The position numbers and the translations under genes were made by a program. The notes under the pieces are model-generated. The model had not been told where the DNA came from. It searched no databases and saw only the letters and a list, made by a program, of their open reading frames with translations. Of a stretch of 64,000 nucleotides of DNA, positions 13,201-24,199 are shown piece after piece; position 1 is the stretch's first letter; each line of letters opens with the position of its first letter. Source of the DNA: Anagrus nilaparvatae (Eukaryota > Arthropoda > Insecta > Hymenoptera > Mymaridae); contig JAKSXM010000007.1 of NCBI GenBank assembly GCA_022575985.1, forward strand, positions 64,634,501 to 64,698,500, read 5' to 3'.

Positions 13201-16200
13201 GAACATGTTCACTTATAACAGTTTTAAAATCCTGGTTTTAACATATAGTATACTCCCTAATTATTATAATGATCTAGAACAGAAATTATAAAAGTCCATA
13301 TTTGAAATTATCTTTACTCGACAGACTCCAGGAACTTGTATATTTTTAATCCGATTTTAACTTGGATACAAGCCTTACAAGATAAAATGTTTGATATTAT
13401 TATTATTATTATTTTTTAAAAGAAACCCCCGTGCAAGTTTGAGACTCCCCGTGATTTTAGGAAATATTCTGCATGAAGGTGACTGGTTACTAACGTTTTC
13501 CTTTTTTCTTCTTTTTGTTTCTACTTTGATCAAGTAGGGTAAAATACGCAGCATTGTCATTTTCTCGCAGTGTCACTGGTACTGTAAATGGGACGGAGGC
13601 AGTAGTTTACACTACAGATCAACAAGAAGTCAGCTCCGTCACTTCCGATAATGGATTCAACACAAATAGCTCGCAGCCTGGTTGGAGGTCAAATTATCAA
13701 GGTGACTACAAAGATCAACATATAAAACCAATTTCCACACAGGATTTATTGTCTTGGGCATTTCAAGTGGCACGAGGAATGGAATACTTATGTCAGAGAA
13801 AGGTAATTTATATTAAATATAATGCTATATTTATGAATTTATTTATAATTTAAAGCAATTACTATTTAACTGTTTCCATACAGGTTCTTCACGGAGATTT
13901 GGCAGCAAGAAATATACTTTTGGCTGAAAATAATATCGTCAAGATTTGTGACTTTGGATTAGCCAAAAGCATGTATAAAGATGACAATTATCAGAAAAAA
14001 GGCGATGGCTTGGTACCAATCAAATGGATGGCAATCGAATCGATTCGCGATAGAATATTTTCAACCCAATCTGATATTTGGTCTTTTGGAATCGTCATGT
14101 GGGAATTTTTCACTCTTGCTGAAACGCCATATCCTGGTATGCAAGCGGAGCAACAGTACCAAAGACTGATTGAAGGATATAGGATGGAACAACCAAAATA
14201 TTCTACTCAAGATATGTAAGCTTAAGCCAGTTACATACTCACCTCAAAGTTGAAAAACATTGTTCCTCAGTGCCTTTCAACTCCTGCAAAAAAAAAATAA
14301 ATCATGCAGCTATTTTTCGGAAATTTACAATTATTTTAGATTTATGAAAATTGGATTTGGAACGTCCAGATAATTTAAATTTCTGTTGAGTTTAAAACGA
14401 CCTTGCTGGACAAATTATAAGGAAAAATTCAAAAAACTTTGATTTTTACTCTTGTCAATATTTCATTCTCAATCTGAGAACCTCTTCAGGACCTTTATTT
14501 TTTAAGAAATAATTTTTTAATTTTACAAAATATTACATTGAATTGTTTGAATTACATATATATTTTACATACCATTTAAAAAACTTAACTTGACATTTAA
14601 ATATTCTTATGTTCCTATTTTTTAAAAATTACTTAAATGTATAAAACTTATTATAGGGTATTACCATGTTAACGCGGTAATTTTAAAGATATCTATATTT
14701 TCCACGCTACATATAAAATGTGATAGTGTGATTTTAGATTAACATAGTTGTTATTAAATCATTAAATACTTCCGTCAATATACGTACTCCAATCAATATA
14801 CGGGTTTGCTTGTATTGTTGACGGAAACCACTAGATTTGTTCTAGTACTGGTTTTTGGAGTCGCTAACCACGAATTTCGGGGTCTTTTTTAACAAAAAAA
14901 ATTATGGCTTCACCCTTAAATTAGCAAAAACTACCCCCTAAAGGATTTGGTTCATATGGGTTGTTTGCTCCCGTGATTAAGAATTTCGGGAATTTTTTAA
15001 AGAAATATTAATATTGTAAATTTGGACACTTAAAGAGTAAAAATATCAATAGTATAAGTACCCCATTTAGGGTTACTTTTTGGTAATTTAAGGATGAAAT
15101 ATTAATTTTTTATTTATAAAAAAATCTTCGAAATTCTTGATCAGCGACCCAAATAAACTGAACTGGGCAAAATCTGGGCTTTTGAAGTGCGAATATATAA
15201 AAAATACCCAGTTTTGGGATAGTTTTTGCTAATTAAAATGTGAGGCTCCAATTAGTTTAAAAAAGACCCCAAAATTCGTGATCAGCGACCCAAAAAATCC
15301 GGTAAAATGACTGCAAAGTTTGTAAAAGAATTGCAAATATAATTTTCACACACCGAACCTAAAAGAATTTTTGGTTTCTCGGAGAAGAATTAATGCATGT
15401 ATTTAATTTTTTTGAGAGGAATTAAATAAACAATTATTGTAGTGAATCTACCACTGATTATGACCATTAAATTCAATACATCGATTCATTTTCGAAAATT
15501 CGGCGTATTTTTTATCGCTTTGATAAAAATAGTATATTAAGTATCAAGGGCGTAAAACAGCGTATGAGCACTATAGTACGATTGCTCGGCAAAGCCGGGC
15601 ACGAGTGATATGTGTTCACACTAATGTCTCAAGATTTTCGGCCATGGTGCTTACGATATTTTTTGCCTATCTATAGGCGTAAACGAGTACAGAAAATTCT
15701 TAATTTACGTCCGAGTTTTAGACCCAGGAGGGCAAAAAGGAAATTATTTGAACGGCTATTTATTATACTTTTTTGCGGAGTCCTTTGCACTAAAATATTT
15801 CAATGGCTTTACATTTTTTAATTTATTTGATTTTTTTAGTTATGCTATAATGCTGCGATGTTGGAAGTCTAAGCCAGCTTTGAGGCCTTCATTCAGCGAA
15901 CTTGTAAATAGTATCGGTACCCTTCTCGAGGAAGGTGCTAAAATGGTAAGATGAAAGTTTTTAACATTCTCTTTATCTTTTTTTTTGTTTCTGAATCTTT
16001 GAAAATATGTTTTTTTTATTCCTGCAGCATTACATAGATTTAAATGCTCCGTACTTAGATCAAAATACTGTAGAAATATCTAATGAAAAAGACTACCTGC
16101 AAATGATGTCGGCACCAGATCACTCAATTTTAATGTCGCCAACAAATGAGTACGTCAACTGTCCAACAACTACAAAAACAGATTCTGAGTACCTGAGCAT

Positions 16201-16756
16201 GAATAATAGTAGTCCTTACGCCGAGTCTGGAATATTTAGCCCAAGACCAGGTTCTAACATGTCTAACAATCAGTTTAACTTTCCAAGCAATGGTTCTTCG
16301 ACGCCTGGTCGTTTATCTGATTCCGATGAAAATTTGGAATATGCCCCAATGCTGACGAAGCTGAGGCTAGAAGAGTTGGAAGACGATGACAACTATTTAA
16401 AGCCAATCGACGTTAATAAAAGAAGAGAAGAATTTATGAAGAAAAGAGAAGCAGAAAGAAGAGCTGAAAAGGAATTGAATTTTAAAATGAAATCTCAAAG
16501 AGATTCGGGATATTGCAATGCTCCTAAGGGGATTGAACTATTGGAAATTAAATACGTAGATGATGAAACATCTAAGGATGACGTTGATGGTATTTTAAAG
16601 AATGAGAGCCAGCAAAATAAAGTACCATTTAATAATTATGTCAATGTGCCAAAAAAAAATATCGAAGTGAAAAAAAATGTGCCAGAAAGTTTTATGAATC
16701 CCAGCTACGTTTTTGTAGAAGAAGCTAGAAATAAAGATAGCGGGTTTCTTCGATGA
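1230..16756 (+). CDS. Pvr: Pvr-like receptor tyrosine kinase (PDGF/VEGF receptor family), 22 coding exons
   Basis: Receptor tyrosine kinase of the plasma membrane; family members bind PDGF/VEGF-like ligands. Exons by GT/AG borders and phase: 1230-1284, 1745-1875, 1950-2154, 2228-2352, 3691-3975, 4032-4188, 4252-4375, 4450-4640, 4711-4877, 8711-8849, 8917-9075, 9139-9294, 9369-9508, 9584-9743, 9818-9915, 9981-10131, 12384-12608, 12690-12858, 13538-13802, 13884-14215, 15840-15945, 16028-16756; 4269 nt, 1422 residues, no frame break. Residues 1-19 form a signal peptide (KLLLFMLIF core). Seven Ig-like domains follow; the fourth (exons 7-8) lacks both disulfide cysteines, as in vertebrate family members. 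The membrane span is about 739-757. Kinase: glycine loop GSGAFG (819-824), Lys846, insert about 925-1010, HGDLAARN (Asp1039), DFG (1057-1059). The tail carries DYLQM (p85-type), EYVN (Grb2-type), EYLSM, NYVNV. HGD replaces the usual HRD; from memory this is typical of arthropod Pvr. Intron 4 (2353-3690) holds nothing I recognise; introns 9, 16, 18 and 20 hold transposons. Confidence 0.93.
5401..6319. mobile_element. Foldback TIR element in Pvr intron 9 (TA target duplication)
   Basis: The two halves are near-perfect inverted repeats with arms of about 400 bp. The termini read GAGTGTGTCTTATTTT and its complement AAGACACACTC. A TA dinucleotide lies directly outside each end (5399-5400 and 6320-6321), the duplication expected of Tc1/mariner-type transposition. 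No transposase is encoded, so this is a non-autonomous foldback element. A TACATA-rich simple repeat follows it. In the receptor pre-mRNA it could fold into a long hairpin. Confidence 0.8.
6396..7440 (+). mobile_element. Decayed Penelope-like retroelement, 3' half with GIY-YIG endonuclease
   Basis: The left part (6402-6524) reads IPADSHHPRPQKMANFNAFV and on through FLTIPLSDENF, the C-terminal end of a Penelope-type reverse transcriptase. After a frame change and a stop, 6640-6780 gives NVGFKTNNKLSKLL, the linker, and 6779-7012 gives GVYKLSCNDCDSFYIGQAGR, the GIY-YIG nuclease with its CxxC pair. Downstream, EEFEIYRAFK (about 7055-7090) is the usual C-terminal motif. Frameshifts and stops show it is dead. 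The 3' flank (7250-7440) ends with GAAACGCGTCGG and holds a hammerhead-like motif. It is sense-oriented in intron 9 of the Pvr gene. Confidence 0.8.
7362..7415 (+). ncRNA. Hammerhead-ribozyme-like motif of the Penelope-like element (degenerate)
   Basis: The order GATGA, stem GAGAC-loop-GTCTC, then GAAACGCGTC matches a hammerhead core: CUGANGA, stem II, GAAA, short stem III, cleavage after a UC. Bases before GATGA read CAGAA rather than CU, so the core is probably damaged. Hammerheads are known from the terminal repeats of Penelope-like elements, and this one lies just after such an element's coding end. Confidence 0.5.
7688..8378. repeat. 691-bp hairpin (inverted repeat) in Pvr intron 9
   Basis: Arms of about 340 bp face each other around a centre near 8035, from GTAAAAAATAGACCATTG to its complement CAATGGTCTATTTTTTAC. 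Inside each arm is a smaller inverted unit built on GATGGCGGCCAACATGCAAT and GCATCCTATTTGCATTACC, so the structure is a palindrome of palindromes. A partial extra copy of the inner unit lies just outside at about 8382-8460. I see no coding capacity. It is a foldback or MITE-derived hairpin. Confidence 0.75.
10530..10810 (+). mobile_element. Helitron-like non-autonomous element, copy 1 (281 bp)
   Basis: This copy begins TCCTAGAG and ends GGCAGCTAG. It has no terminal inverted repeats and sits between an A (10529) and a T (10811), which are the hallmarks of Helitron insertion (5'-TC, CTRR-3', host AT). A paralogue of identical length lies at 12042-12322. The shared interior includes GCGAGGCTTTGTATTGCT and GATTCAGTAAATTTTAGATA. 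The GC-rich 3' part (GGGAGCGCAACCCCC, GAGCGAAGCGAG) could form the subterminal hairpin, though a textbook hairpin 10-12 nt from the end is not clear. Confidence 0.5.
10823..11966. mobile_element. 1144-bp foldback element in Pvr intron 16
   Basis: This is an almost perfect inverted repeat with arms of about 560 bp. The ends read TATGAGCAATTATTTT and its complement, and a TA lies immediately outside both (10821-10822 and 11967-11968). Matching arm segments include CATCGATATGACCCGTGTTT and GATTGCCAGGGAAAAACCAC. The short reading frames inside it are chance by-products of the palindrome. It lies 12 bp right of Helitron-like copy 1 and left of copy 2, in the intron just before the exon carrying the kinase glycine loop. 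Confidence 0.8.
12042..12322 (+). mobile_element. Helitron-like non-autonomous element, copy 2 (281 bp)
   Basis: Second copy of the family at 10530-10810: again 281 bp, again TCCTAGAA at the start and GGCAGCTAG at the end, again between A (12041) and T (12323). It is in the same orientation as copy 1 and differs by scattered substitutions and small indels. It ends about 60 bp before the acceptor of Pvr exon 17, close to the branch-point region. Confidence 0.5.
13171..13350 (+). repeat. Dispersed repeat family 'GAGCATGGAACATG', copy I
   Basis: The segment from GGTTTGTGTGTTCACACA through GAGCATGGAACATGTTC and ACTTATAACAGTTTTA recurs at 26918-27213 (reverse), 37671-37786 and 43434-43705. It lies in Pvr intron 18 and is the most diverged or truncated of the long copies. 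A TAT-trinucleotide run follows at about 13395-13412. No coding potential. Confidence 0.6.
14785..15318. mobile_element. MITE family 'GTCGCTGATCACGAATT', copy a (Pvr intron 20)
   Basis: The termini read TACTCCAATCAATATACGGG and, at the right, AATGACTGCAAAG. Subterminal inverted blocks carry GAGTCGCTAACCACGAATTT and its counterpart AATTCGTGATCAGCGACCC. Three more copies occur at 18400-18853, 19214-19658 and 34171-34660. Length about 0.5 kb, no ORF. It lies between kinase exons 20 and 21. Confidence 0.65.
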
Positions 16757-16856
16757 AATTTTTTTTTTCACTTTGTTTTACATAAAGCACAAAAAAGATC
16801 TCGTAGATAATGTATTGACTAAAACTGCCAGTTTTTTATAGATATTTTGTGAAATT

Positions 16857-16865
16857 GTGTGTGCA

Positions 16866-16891
<26 letters not shown>
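16857..16891. repeat. (GT)n microsatellite in the Pvr 3' UTR
   Basis: Run of GT dinucleotides broken by one CAT near 16864, about 100 bp after the receptor stop codon. Confidence 0.9.
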
Positions 16892-16898
<7 letters not shown>

Positions 16899-18088
16899 TT
16901 GTGCGCCGATTGCTTGAAAAAAATAATTATATATGCCATTGAATGAGATTATTTTTTGTATTAATATAGAAAATTTTTACTGTTCATGTAAAGTAAGCAA
17001 ACATTCTTCCCTATATCTGTATTCATTGTAAATATAAAACACGCTATTGAGATATTTTAATATTTTAAAAATATGTAAAAAAATATTCAACACGTATTTT
17101 TTTATTTTTCATAAAAATTAAAAATGACGGAGTAATGACTAATTAAAGTAGCTAAAATAATGGTAGTGAGGGAACTGTGACATCACAGTCCATGAAACGC
17201 AATGCTAAAAGTATGGAGAATCATGCGCAAGTTTTTAAACTCTTTATTTTACTGGTTTCAAATTGTTTAAATAAAAAATAAAAAAATACGGGTTTAATAT
17301 TTTTTTATTAAACACAAAACCAAATAGAAATGCAAATTTTTTTTCATTCAACGACCATATTATAGATGTATAGTTTTTTATAATTATTTTCCCTTGGTGC
17401 ATTTCCAAGAGGTCGATTAACAATTAATTTTTGAAATTTTAAACAGACGTTGAATTTAAATCGAATTTAAACGCCCGGAAAAAGTGCATCAAATCTGATT
17501 TGATCTGGATTATGACCCGATGCTTCTATTCACGATTTATGTGAAGAATAACTAATATTTATTTAAGTTAAAAATTATATCATCCATTTTTATTACAACA
17601 TCTTACAAAATTCGAATTTTTTCGTAAAAACCTGCGAGTTGTAATGATAAATTCGAGACTAAGAATTCAGGGTTTTACTGTTTGCTAATCCATCAGGATT
17701 TTTCTGGAAGCTAGGCATTCAAGAATTTACTGTTTTCTAATCAAACAGTATTTTCTTGTACTCTAGGTAATCAGGTAATCAAATTTTCTTGGTCTACAAA
17801 CAAGAAGAAATTCACTGGATGCTACCCAAAAACAATTTTAACATTGCGTGCGGCAAGTTATAAATTTTTTTGTTTTTGGTTCTTTAGAAGTCATATTTTC
17901 ATTTTATAAAAATTTATGTAAGAAAAATGCCATTTTTTACTGTTGATTCATGCTTAAAGTGCGTTACTACACATTTTTCTAAGACTTCTTTTTAATCTTA
18001 ATGTTTATATAATTTTTTTGTATTGTGTATTATATTATTATGTATTGTGAGTTGCTAAAGTTGTACATATCTTTCTGTATGAGAGACA

Positions 18089-18094
18089 AATAAA
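18089..18094 (+). terminator. Candidate poly(A) signal AATAAA of Pvr
   Basis: AATAAA within GACAAATAAAGATT, followed by a GTTTTTTTCTTCTGATTTCT-type downstream element. An alternative AATAAA sits at 17270. Chosen for the good downstream element; not proven. Confidence 0.35.
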
Positions 18095-18399
18095 GATTTT
18101 TATATTATTTTTATAAGCTTGTTTTTTTCTTCTGATTTCTGTATGTAAGTATTTTAAAAGAAAAATGAATCTTGCTTAAAATTTTTTTTTCCCTATATTA
18201 TGAAATATTCTATCATAAAGACTATTCCAAGAAAAAAACCTGAAGAGCTATAGGTTGTCAAGCATTCAAACCTGACGTGGGATATTATTGAAGATGAAAT
18301 GATTGCTGAAATATCATTATTGCAAACTATTGAAATAAAAACTTATAACTGGTTAAGCCGTGCTAATTGCAAGACTTTATCAAATAGTTCAAATACTCC

Positions 18400-18853
18400 A
18401 GTCAATATACAGAGGAAGGGGAGGGGGTATAGGGGGGATAATAGCTCTCACCAGATTTGGTCTAATATAGGTTTTTTGGGTCGCTATTCGAGGCCCTATT
18501 TTAAATAAACTGGGGCTTTAATCTTAAATCAGCCATATTAGCGAATTTATCGAAAAAACCTTTTTTCGGGGTTACTTGTTGCTGATTTAAGGATAAAGCC
18601 TTATAGCTTCTGTAGAAAATACCTCAATATTTGTAATCAGTGATCAAAAATACCCTTCTAGTCCAAATCTGATGATAGCCAAGAGCAAATGCAGCAAAAA
18701 TAATCCTTTTTGGGATTTTTTTTTTAAATTTAATGGTCAAACCCCAATATCTTTAATAAAGAACACTGAAATTCGTGATCAGCGACCCAAAAAACTTATT
18801 CTGGATCAAACCTAGTGAGGGCTAGTAAATCAATCAAACCCATACATTGAGTG
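18400..18853. mobile_element. MITE family 'GTCGCTGATCACGAATT', copy b
   Basis: Starts AGTCAATATACAG and ends near AAACCCATACATTGAGTG, an imperfect inverted counterpart. The interior includes CCAGATTTGGTCTAATATAG with TTTTTTGGGTCGC at left and ATTCGTGATCAGCGACCC at right. Lies downstream of the Pvr poly(A) signals. Confidence 0.6.
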
Positions 18854-19213
18854 AAGTATAACGCTTTACAAGAAATAATATAATATAACTTTTATTAAAA
18901 GAAAAGAAAAAAGTGGTATAAAGTATCGGGGCCAAAGACTATATTTTATTATTTATTTCATTTATGTAAGGCTTTTTATTAATGGTTTCATTATGTTTAT
19001 TTATATTATTTATTAATGTTTTCATCAATGCTTTACATTTTAAAATATTATTAAAAAGATATAATTAAATTTAAAAATATATTAACAGTAATTATTAATA
19101 TTTTGCAGAATTTATAATTTTTTACAATTAATTCAAATTTTTTGACTTGTATGGGCGACTGCCTTTTTATTTGAAAATTGATCCGGTATTATTGCCAATT
19201 CAGTAAATATCAA

Positions 19214-19658
19214 AGTCAATATAGCTGAACGTTTGAAAAACAATATCAAATATAGAATTATTTACCAATCACTAAAAATTAGAATTTTACAAAGCTTTAC
19301 CCTTAAATTTGCAAAAACAAAAAAGGTTTTTTTTACATATTCGCAATTTGAGCGTTCAGATTTGCACCATACGGGTTTTTTGTTATTTTAAGGGTAAAAT
19401 ATTGATTCTTCATGAAAAAGAAGTCAAAATTCTCGATCAGCGACCCAAAAAACCCGTATGGTGCAAATCTGAGCGCTCAAAGTGCTAATATGTAAAAAAA
19501 ACCTTTTTTGAGGGTAGTATTTGCAAATTTAAGAGTGAAGCCCTCATTTCTTTGCGAAATGATGCCAATTTTTTTCTCGGTTCAGCGACCCAAAAAACCT
19601 ATAGTAGAGCAAATCTCGTGTTCGCCGGAAAATACAACCAAACCCGTATTTTGACTGG
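19214..19658. mobile_element. MITE family 'GTCGCTGATCACGAATT', copy c
   Basis: Starts AGTCAATATAGC and ends AAACCCGTATTTTGACTGG. An internal inverted pair spans about 19330-19510, with CCATACGGGTTTTT on one side and AAAAAACCCGTATGG on the other. Same family as copies a, b and d. Confidence 0.6.
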
Positions 19659-20569
19659 ATTAATGTAGCATTTTATAATAATAAGATTGTAGAAGACAAG
19701 CGAATTATAATTGAAAAGTTCAGTTTATTAGTTTCAAGTATTTTATCAGCTGAAAAAATTAATTTTTTAAATATTGTTAAAATTGCATATATTAGCTCAA
19801 TTACTAATGTTACTCAAAATAATAATTATATTTATTAAATGTTTTATGTAATTGTATCTGATTATTTTAACTCTTAGAATTAAATTAATGAAAAATAGTA
19901 TTATTTTTTTTATGTATTCATAGATTTTATTGTGTTAGTGTTTTTTTTTTATTTCAATCTTGTATAAAAAATATATTCATAAATTAATAAATTTAAAAAT
20001 ATTTTTTTTCTATTCAAAAAAATTCTTAAAAATTTTATTTGCCAATGCATTTTTATTCATATTTTTGGATCGCAAATACACCATCACTTCCAAAAAGTAT
20101 TTTAACATATAAGTGCAAAAGTAATTGGATAAGGCATTTTTCTTTAAAGGATGGAAATTCATAAAATCCCTTATAATAAACCATTTTTTTATAGGACTGC
20201 GTTCCATGAATTCCCTGTGTACCTTGGATAGCCATTTTTTTTATTTCTATATGCACAGACTTGGGCAAAATATACATCTGTACAGATCTAAAAAATGAAA
20301 ATTACAGATCTTAGCAATTAAAGAGTTTTTTATAGGGTAATTATTGAGTATTTCCAAGACTCAAAGAGCTATCATATCCCAGAATTTTATATCATTTTGA
20401 ACTATACCAATTTTTTTGCAATCTCTTCCTGTTCATGTTTTTCACTCTACAATTATATTTTAAGTGATTTATCAGGTAATTTAAATAAATGACACTTAAA
20501 TCCATTTAGTTTGGTCTTTAATATTTACAAATTTTACTCAAAACATAAAATATCATGTATTTTTTCATT

Positions 20570-20603
<34 letters not shown>

Positions 20604-23112
20604 GTAATAATCAACAAAAAAAAAATAAAAATTTATTTGTAGTTACTCTATTTGCTTATTTAAACTAATAGAATCTAAAGGCTAAACAGTTAAGTTTATT
20701 ATATTAATTTTTTTGATTAAAATTTAAGATAGTTTATACTAAATTATATATATATATTTTTTTTTAGTATAGCACTTTTTATGTATAAATATCATTTAAT
20801 TATTATGTCCAATTTTTAATTTTTTTTATTGCACATAAAAATTTAATACACCTATAACAATAAAATAAGTATTTAATATTTTTTTAAATTGAAAATTTCA
20901 AAGTATAATTTTAAACAAATAAAAAAACAAAAATTCAATAATTTAAACAAAAAAATTTCTTTAACAGAACAAAAAATTGTAAAATATTCTATCAACAATT
21001 AATATTTAAAAATTTTTCTGCATTTATTATAAAAAATTAGACTAAAGTTTCAAAGTCTATTTTTTGAAATATATTTTTAAAATAGCAATTTTTTTAGTCC
21101 ATTTTTAACACAAATATTATCATACACATTTTTTTACATAAAAGAATGTTATTAACTTTTTTTTAGGATCAAGAAATTTAGATTCAGAAAGATATTTAAA
21201 AAAAGTCACTTTTAGAAATACATTTTTTTATTTTCCTTAAAGCATAATTTTTTATAGGAATAATTATTTTTTACACTATATTTTACCTAATATTAGATTA
21301 AATTTATATTTTATACATTTTAGGGAACGTTCATTAATTTCACAACACTGATTTGACAGAATTTAAACCATCATATGCAGAAAAATTTTCATATCAAGAA
21401 CAGCGTTTAGCAATTTTTGAATGTCCCTTAGCCTTAATAAACTGGTTTTTGATTTTTCATTTAATTTTATCTTATAAATTGGTAATATTTTATAGCATTT
21501 TTTTAACTAAGATTTTTTACTTTTCAGTAATCACTAACTATATTTATTATTATACATTGTTTAATTCAAAAAGATGATTATGTAAGAGAAATTTTAAGAC
21601 ATTTATTATAATCAAGATTTACAATCAGTCTTATTTATTTTTTTTTTATTATAAAAAAAGGAACCTTTTTCTTTATTATTGTAAAACAATGTCCTTTTTT
21701 TATAAAATTTCATTGTTTTTTTATTTTTCTACAAAGTAATCACATTGTAGAAGGATATTTAAGTTTTTTTTACTAAAATTTTTGAAATTAAGTTACAATG
21801 AAAAAATTCACTTCAGTTAATTTTAATTTACTTTATCCTTTTTTTAATAGAAAAAAAGACAGTAAAGGAATTGCTTTTTTAAATTAATACATTTTCTTTT
21901 CATTTAAGTGAAAATTTCTTAATCCTGAAGTGAATCTCACTGAATCTCTCATCGAGAGAGAAAAAAGGTACAATTTGAAAATTTTAGAGATTAGTTTATT
22001 CTTAGTATGAACATTTTTTTAAAAAATATCCACAGTTTTATAATTTTTAGGTACTAAAATTTATTATTTACCAAAAAAATTAAATTCTTGAATAAACCAT
22101 TAACATGTAATCACAATTAACCATTTAAATGACCATAGACTCATAAGGTGAAATAGATATCTGATTGTACAATATAATAAAATGTGGTATTATCCATAGA
22201 TGTAAAGATATTATCATATAAAAATTTTATGACTATTCTAAGAAAAGAGACAAAGTACCTAATGTGTACCACGAGATTTCTTTATCTTTCTTCCTGGAAC
22301 ATTGAATATTTAATTATAGTTTCCCCATCTATGGGTGAGACTTACAAAATTTAGGTCAAATTTATACACTTTTATGATCAGTTTTTAAATATTTTCAATC
22401 AAACGTGTACTTTCTCTATTTTTTATGATGATACCACAACATGTCTAAAGAATTTTAAAAGATTTACGTATTTTGAACAGCCAATAATCTATTGGATATA
22501 ATTTATATTAAATATTTTGAAAATTAAATTTTTTGGTAAATATTAACATTTAGCATCAAAAGTTTTCAACAAATTTTTTCAATCTGTCCCTGACTAAAAT
22601 TTCCATAAATAATAATAATTTTGAAAATCCAATAAAAATATTTTTGGTACAATAATTTATAACTATAATTCTACAATTATTATTAAAAAGTAATATACCT
22701 TAATATTTTACATTATAATTATTTAATAATCATTAACGAGAGCAATAATATATTTAGAGACTAGTTATAATTACATTATACACTGAAAATCTCTTAAAAT
22801 TTCAAAAAGAAAAAATTGAAAATTATTAATTATAGCACCTATGTAATTTTTTTTTTTACATAAAATTTTTATGACATTAAAGAAAAAATTTTTTAAATTG
22901 TGTATCTAAGTGAATTTTCTTAATTTCACTTCTATTTATTTATTATTTTGGAATGTCAATACCATATTTATAAATATTTCGTAAGATCTTTTTTTTAATT
23001 TTTAACTTTCTATTTCAATAAATTTTTTTTTTTTTGAATTGACAGTTTTTTTATTATCATTATTATTATTATTATTATTAATTGATAAATTTTTTTTATT
23101 TAATTGATCTGG
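19659..23112. other. AT-rich intergenic DNA between the two convergent genes
   Basis: I see no credible gene. The sequence is dominated by A and T runs, with an ATA trinucleotide microsatellite at 20571-20604 and an (ATT)n run at about 23058-23085. The short reading frames here have the codon make-up of random AT-rich DNA. Part of it is likely the 3' UTR of the - strand gene ending at 23113. Confidence 0.5.
20571..20604. repeat. (ATA)n microsatellite
   Basis: Eleven tandem ATA/TAA units with one G interruption near the right end. Confidence 0.9.
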
Positions 23113-23170
23113 TCAAGATGATGTTAATGTTGTTCGATGCCAAGATACTGGATTTTGTTGACGTTTTTGA
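23113..23170 (-). CDS. Probable 3'-terminal coding exon of the - strand gene at 51757-54578
   Basis: On the - strand a strong acceptor (TTTTTATTTTTCTGTTTACAG) is followed by one base and then 18 codons, QKRQQNPVSWHRTTLTSS, and TGA. The codon use is far less AT-driven than the surroundings. The large upstream exon ends in phase 2 with GGA AG before a GTAAAT donor; joining gives an AGT serine and the junction LFGSQKRQQN. The phase match, good acceptor and non-random codons support a real exon. The implied intron is about 28.6 kb. No other - strand exon was found between them, though I cannot exclude small ones. This is inference and no transcript evidence is available. Confidence 0.55.
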
Positions 23171-23826
23171 CTGTAAACAGAAAAATAAAAATTCAATTAA
23201 TATTTATTGCGTAGTTAATGTGAATATGATGAGAATATATTAAATTTAAATTAATTTTTTAATTATGTATGAATGAATGAATATGGGCTTGTTTATTTAA
23301 AATTTTAAAAATGGTAAAATCTTAATTTGAGTTGTTTTAGGTGCGAAATTTGTATTTTTATTAAACTTTAATATTAGGCCTCGAATACAGTTTTCGAAGA
23401 CATACGAAAAAAAAAAGGATGGATTTTATTCATTGACTGGATTTTGTCCCAATTTTTTATTTTTCAAGTCTTAAGGTTATTAGTTTAAACAATATTTATT
23501 TGTAATAAACTGTCGAGTAAATTATTCAAATAAAAAATTCAAATTCATACGTGATGCATTTTGATACATGTTTTCCGACCAGCAGATCACGAATTTCTAG
23601 TTTATTTTTCAAAAAAATGTAAATTTTTAGTTTTAGTCCAAAAGTTATTGCCAATTTTGCAATAATTTATACCAGATTCGGTTTAGGACCAGCTAATATG
23701 TGTTTTCTATATCAACTGACAAGAAAATTTTTCCCCTATCCCGCTGAACGCAAATTTATCGAAACTGCAAATTAATGCAAATTGAGTATTTACAAAAAAT
23801 ATTAGAGTAATGTTTAAATATTTAAG

Positions 23827-24199
23827 AGTACTGTGTATACGCCATTTTGTTTTTACTTATTTTTTATTTTTTTTTGAGTTTTGATCATTTTTTTGGTTTA
23901 GAGGAAAGTTTTTATACTTTCTTTATTTAAATTAGAATACTTTGGTATAAAAACTTTTTAAATTTAATACAAAAAATAAGGCTGCACGCTTTTGGATAAT
24001 ATTTTCGAGTATTTGAAATTATGTCAAAAACGTATAGCCTTATTTTTTATTAAATTTAAAAAGTTTTTATGCCAAAATATTCTAAAGTAAATAACGAAAG
24101 TAGGAAAATTTTGCGCTGATCTCCAAAAAATTTTCAAAACTCATAGAAGTAAAAAATAAATAAGTTTATTTAAAAAAAAAGTGGCGCACACTCAGTACT
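23827..24199. mobile_element. Foldback MITE family 'CGCCATTTTGTTTTTA', copy 1
   Basis: Inverted ends AGTACTGTGTATACGCCATT and GTGGCGCACACTCAGTACT surround a shared core in which TAAAAACTTTTTAAATTTAA faces its complement. The related copy at 42164-42445 has ends TACTGAGTATCCGCCATTTT and AAATGACGGATACTGAGTA. No ORF. Confidence 0.6.

Larger units (their letters stand above)
16757..18120 (+). other. Pvr 3' untranslated region and flank
   Basis: No further exon is seen after the receptor stop codon. Features are a GT dinucleotide tract at about 16857-16891 and two candidate poly(A) signals, AATAAA at 17270-17275 and 18089-18094. The second is followed within 30-40 bp by a T- and GT-rich stretch, as expected downstream of a cleavage site, so the 3' UTR may be about 1.3 kb. 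Confidence 0.4.

Noticed and set aside
15612..15839. Open frames just before Pvr exon 21
   Set aside because: They run through intron sequence into exon 21; the acceptor at 15838-15839 and the phase from exon 20 give the correct kinase sequence (IYAIMLRCWKSKPALRP).
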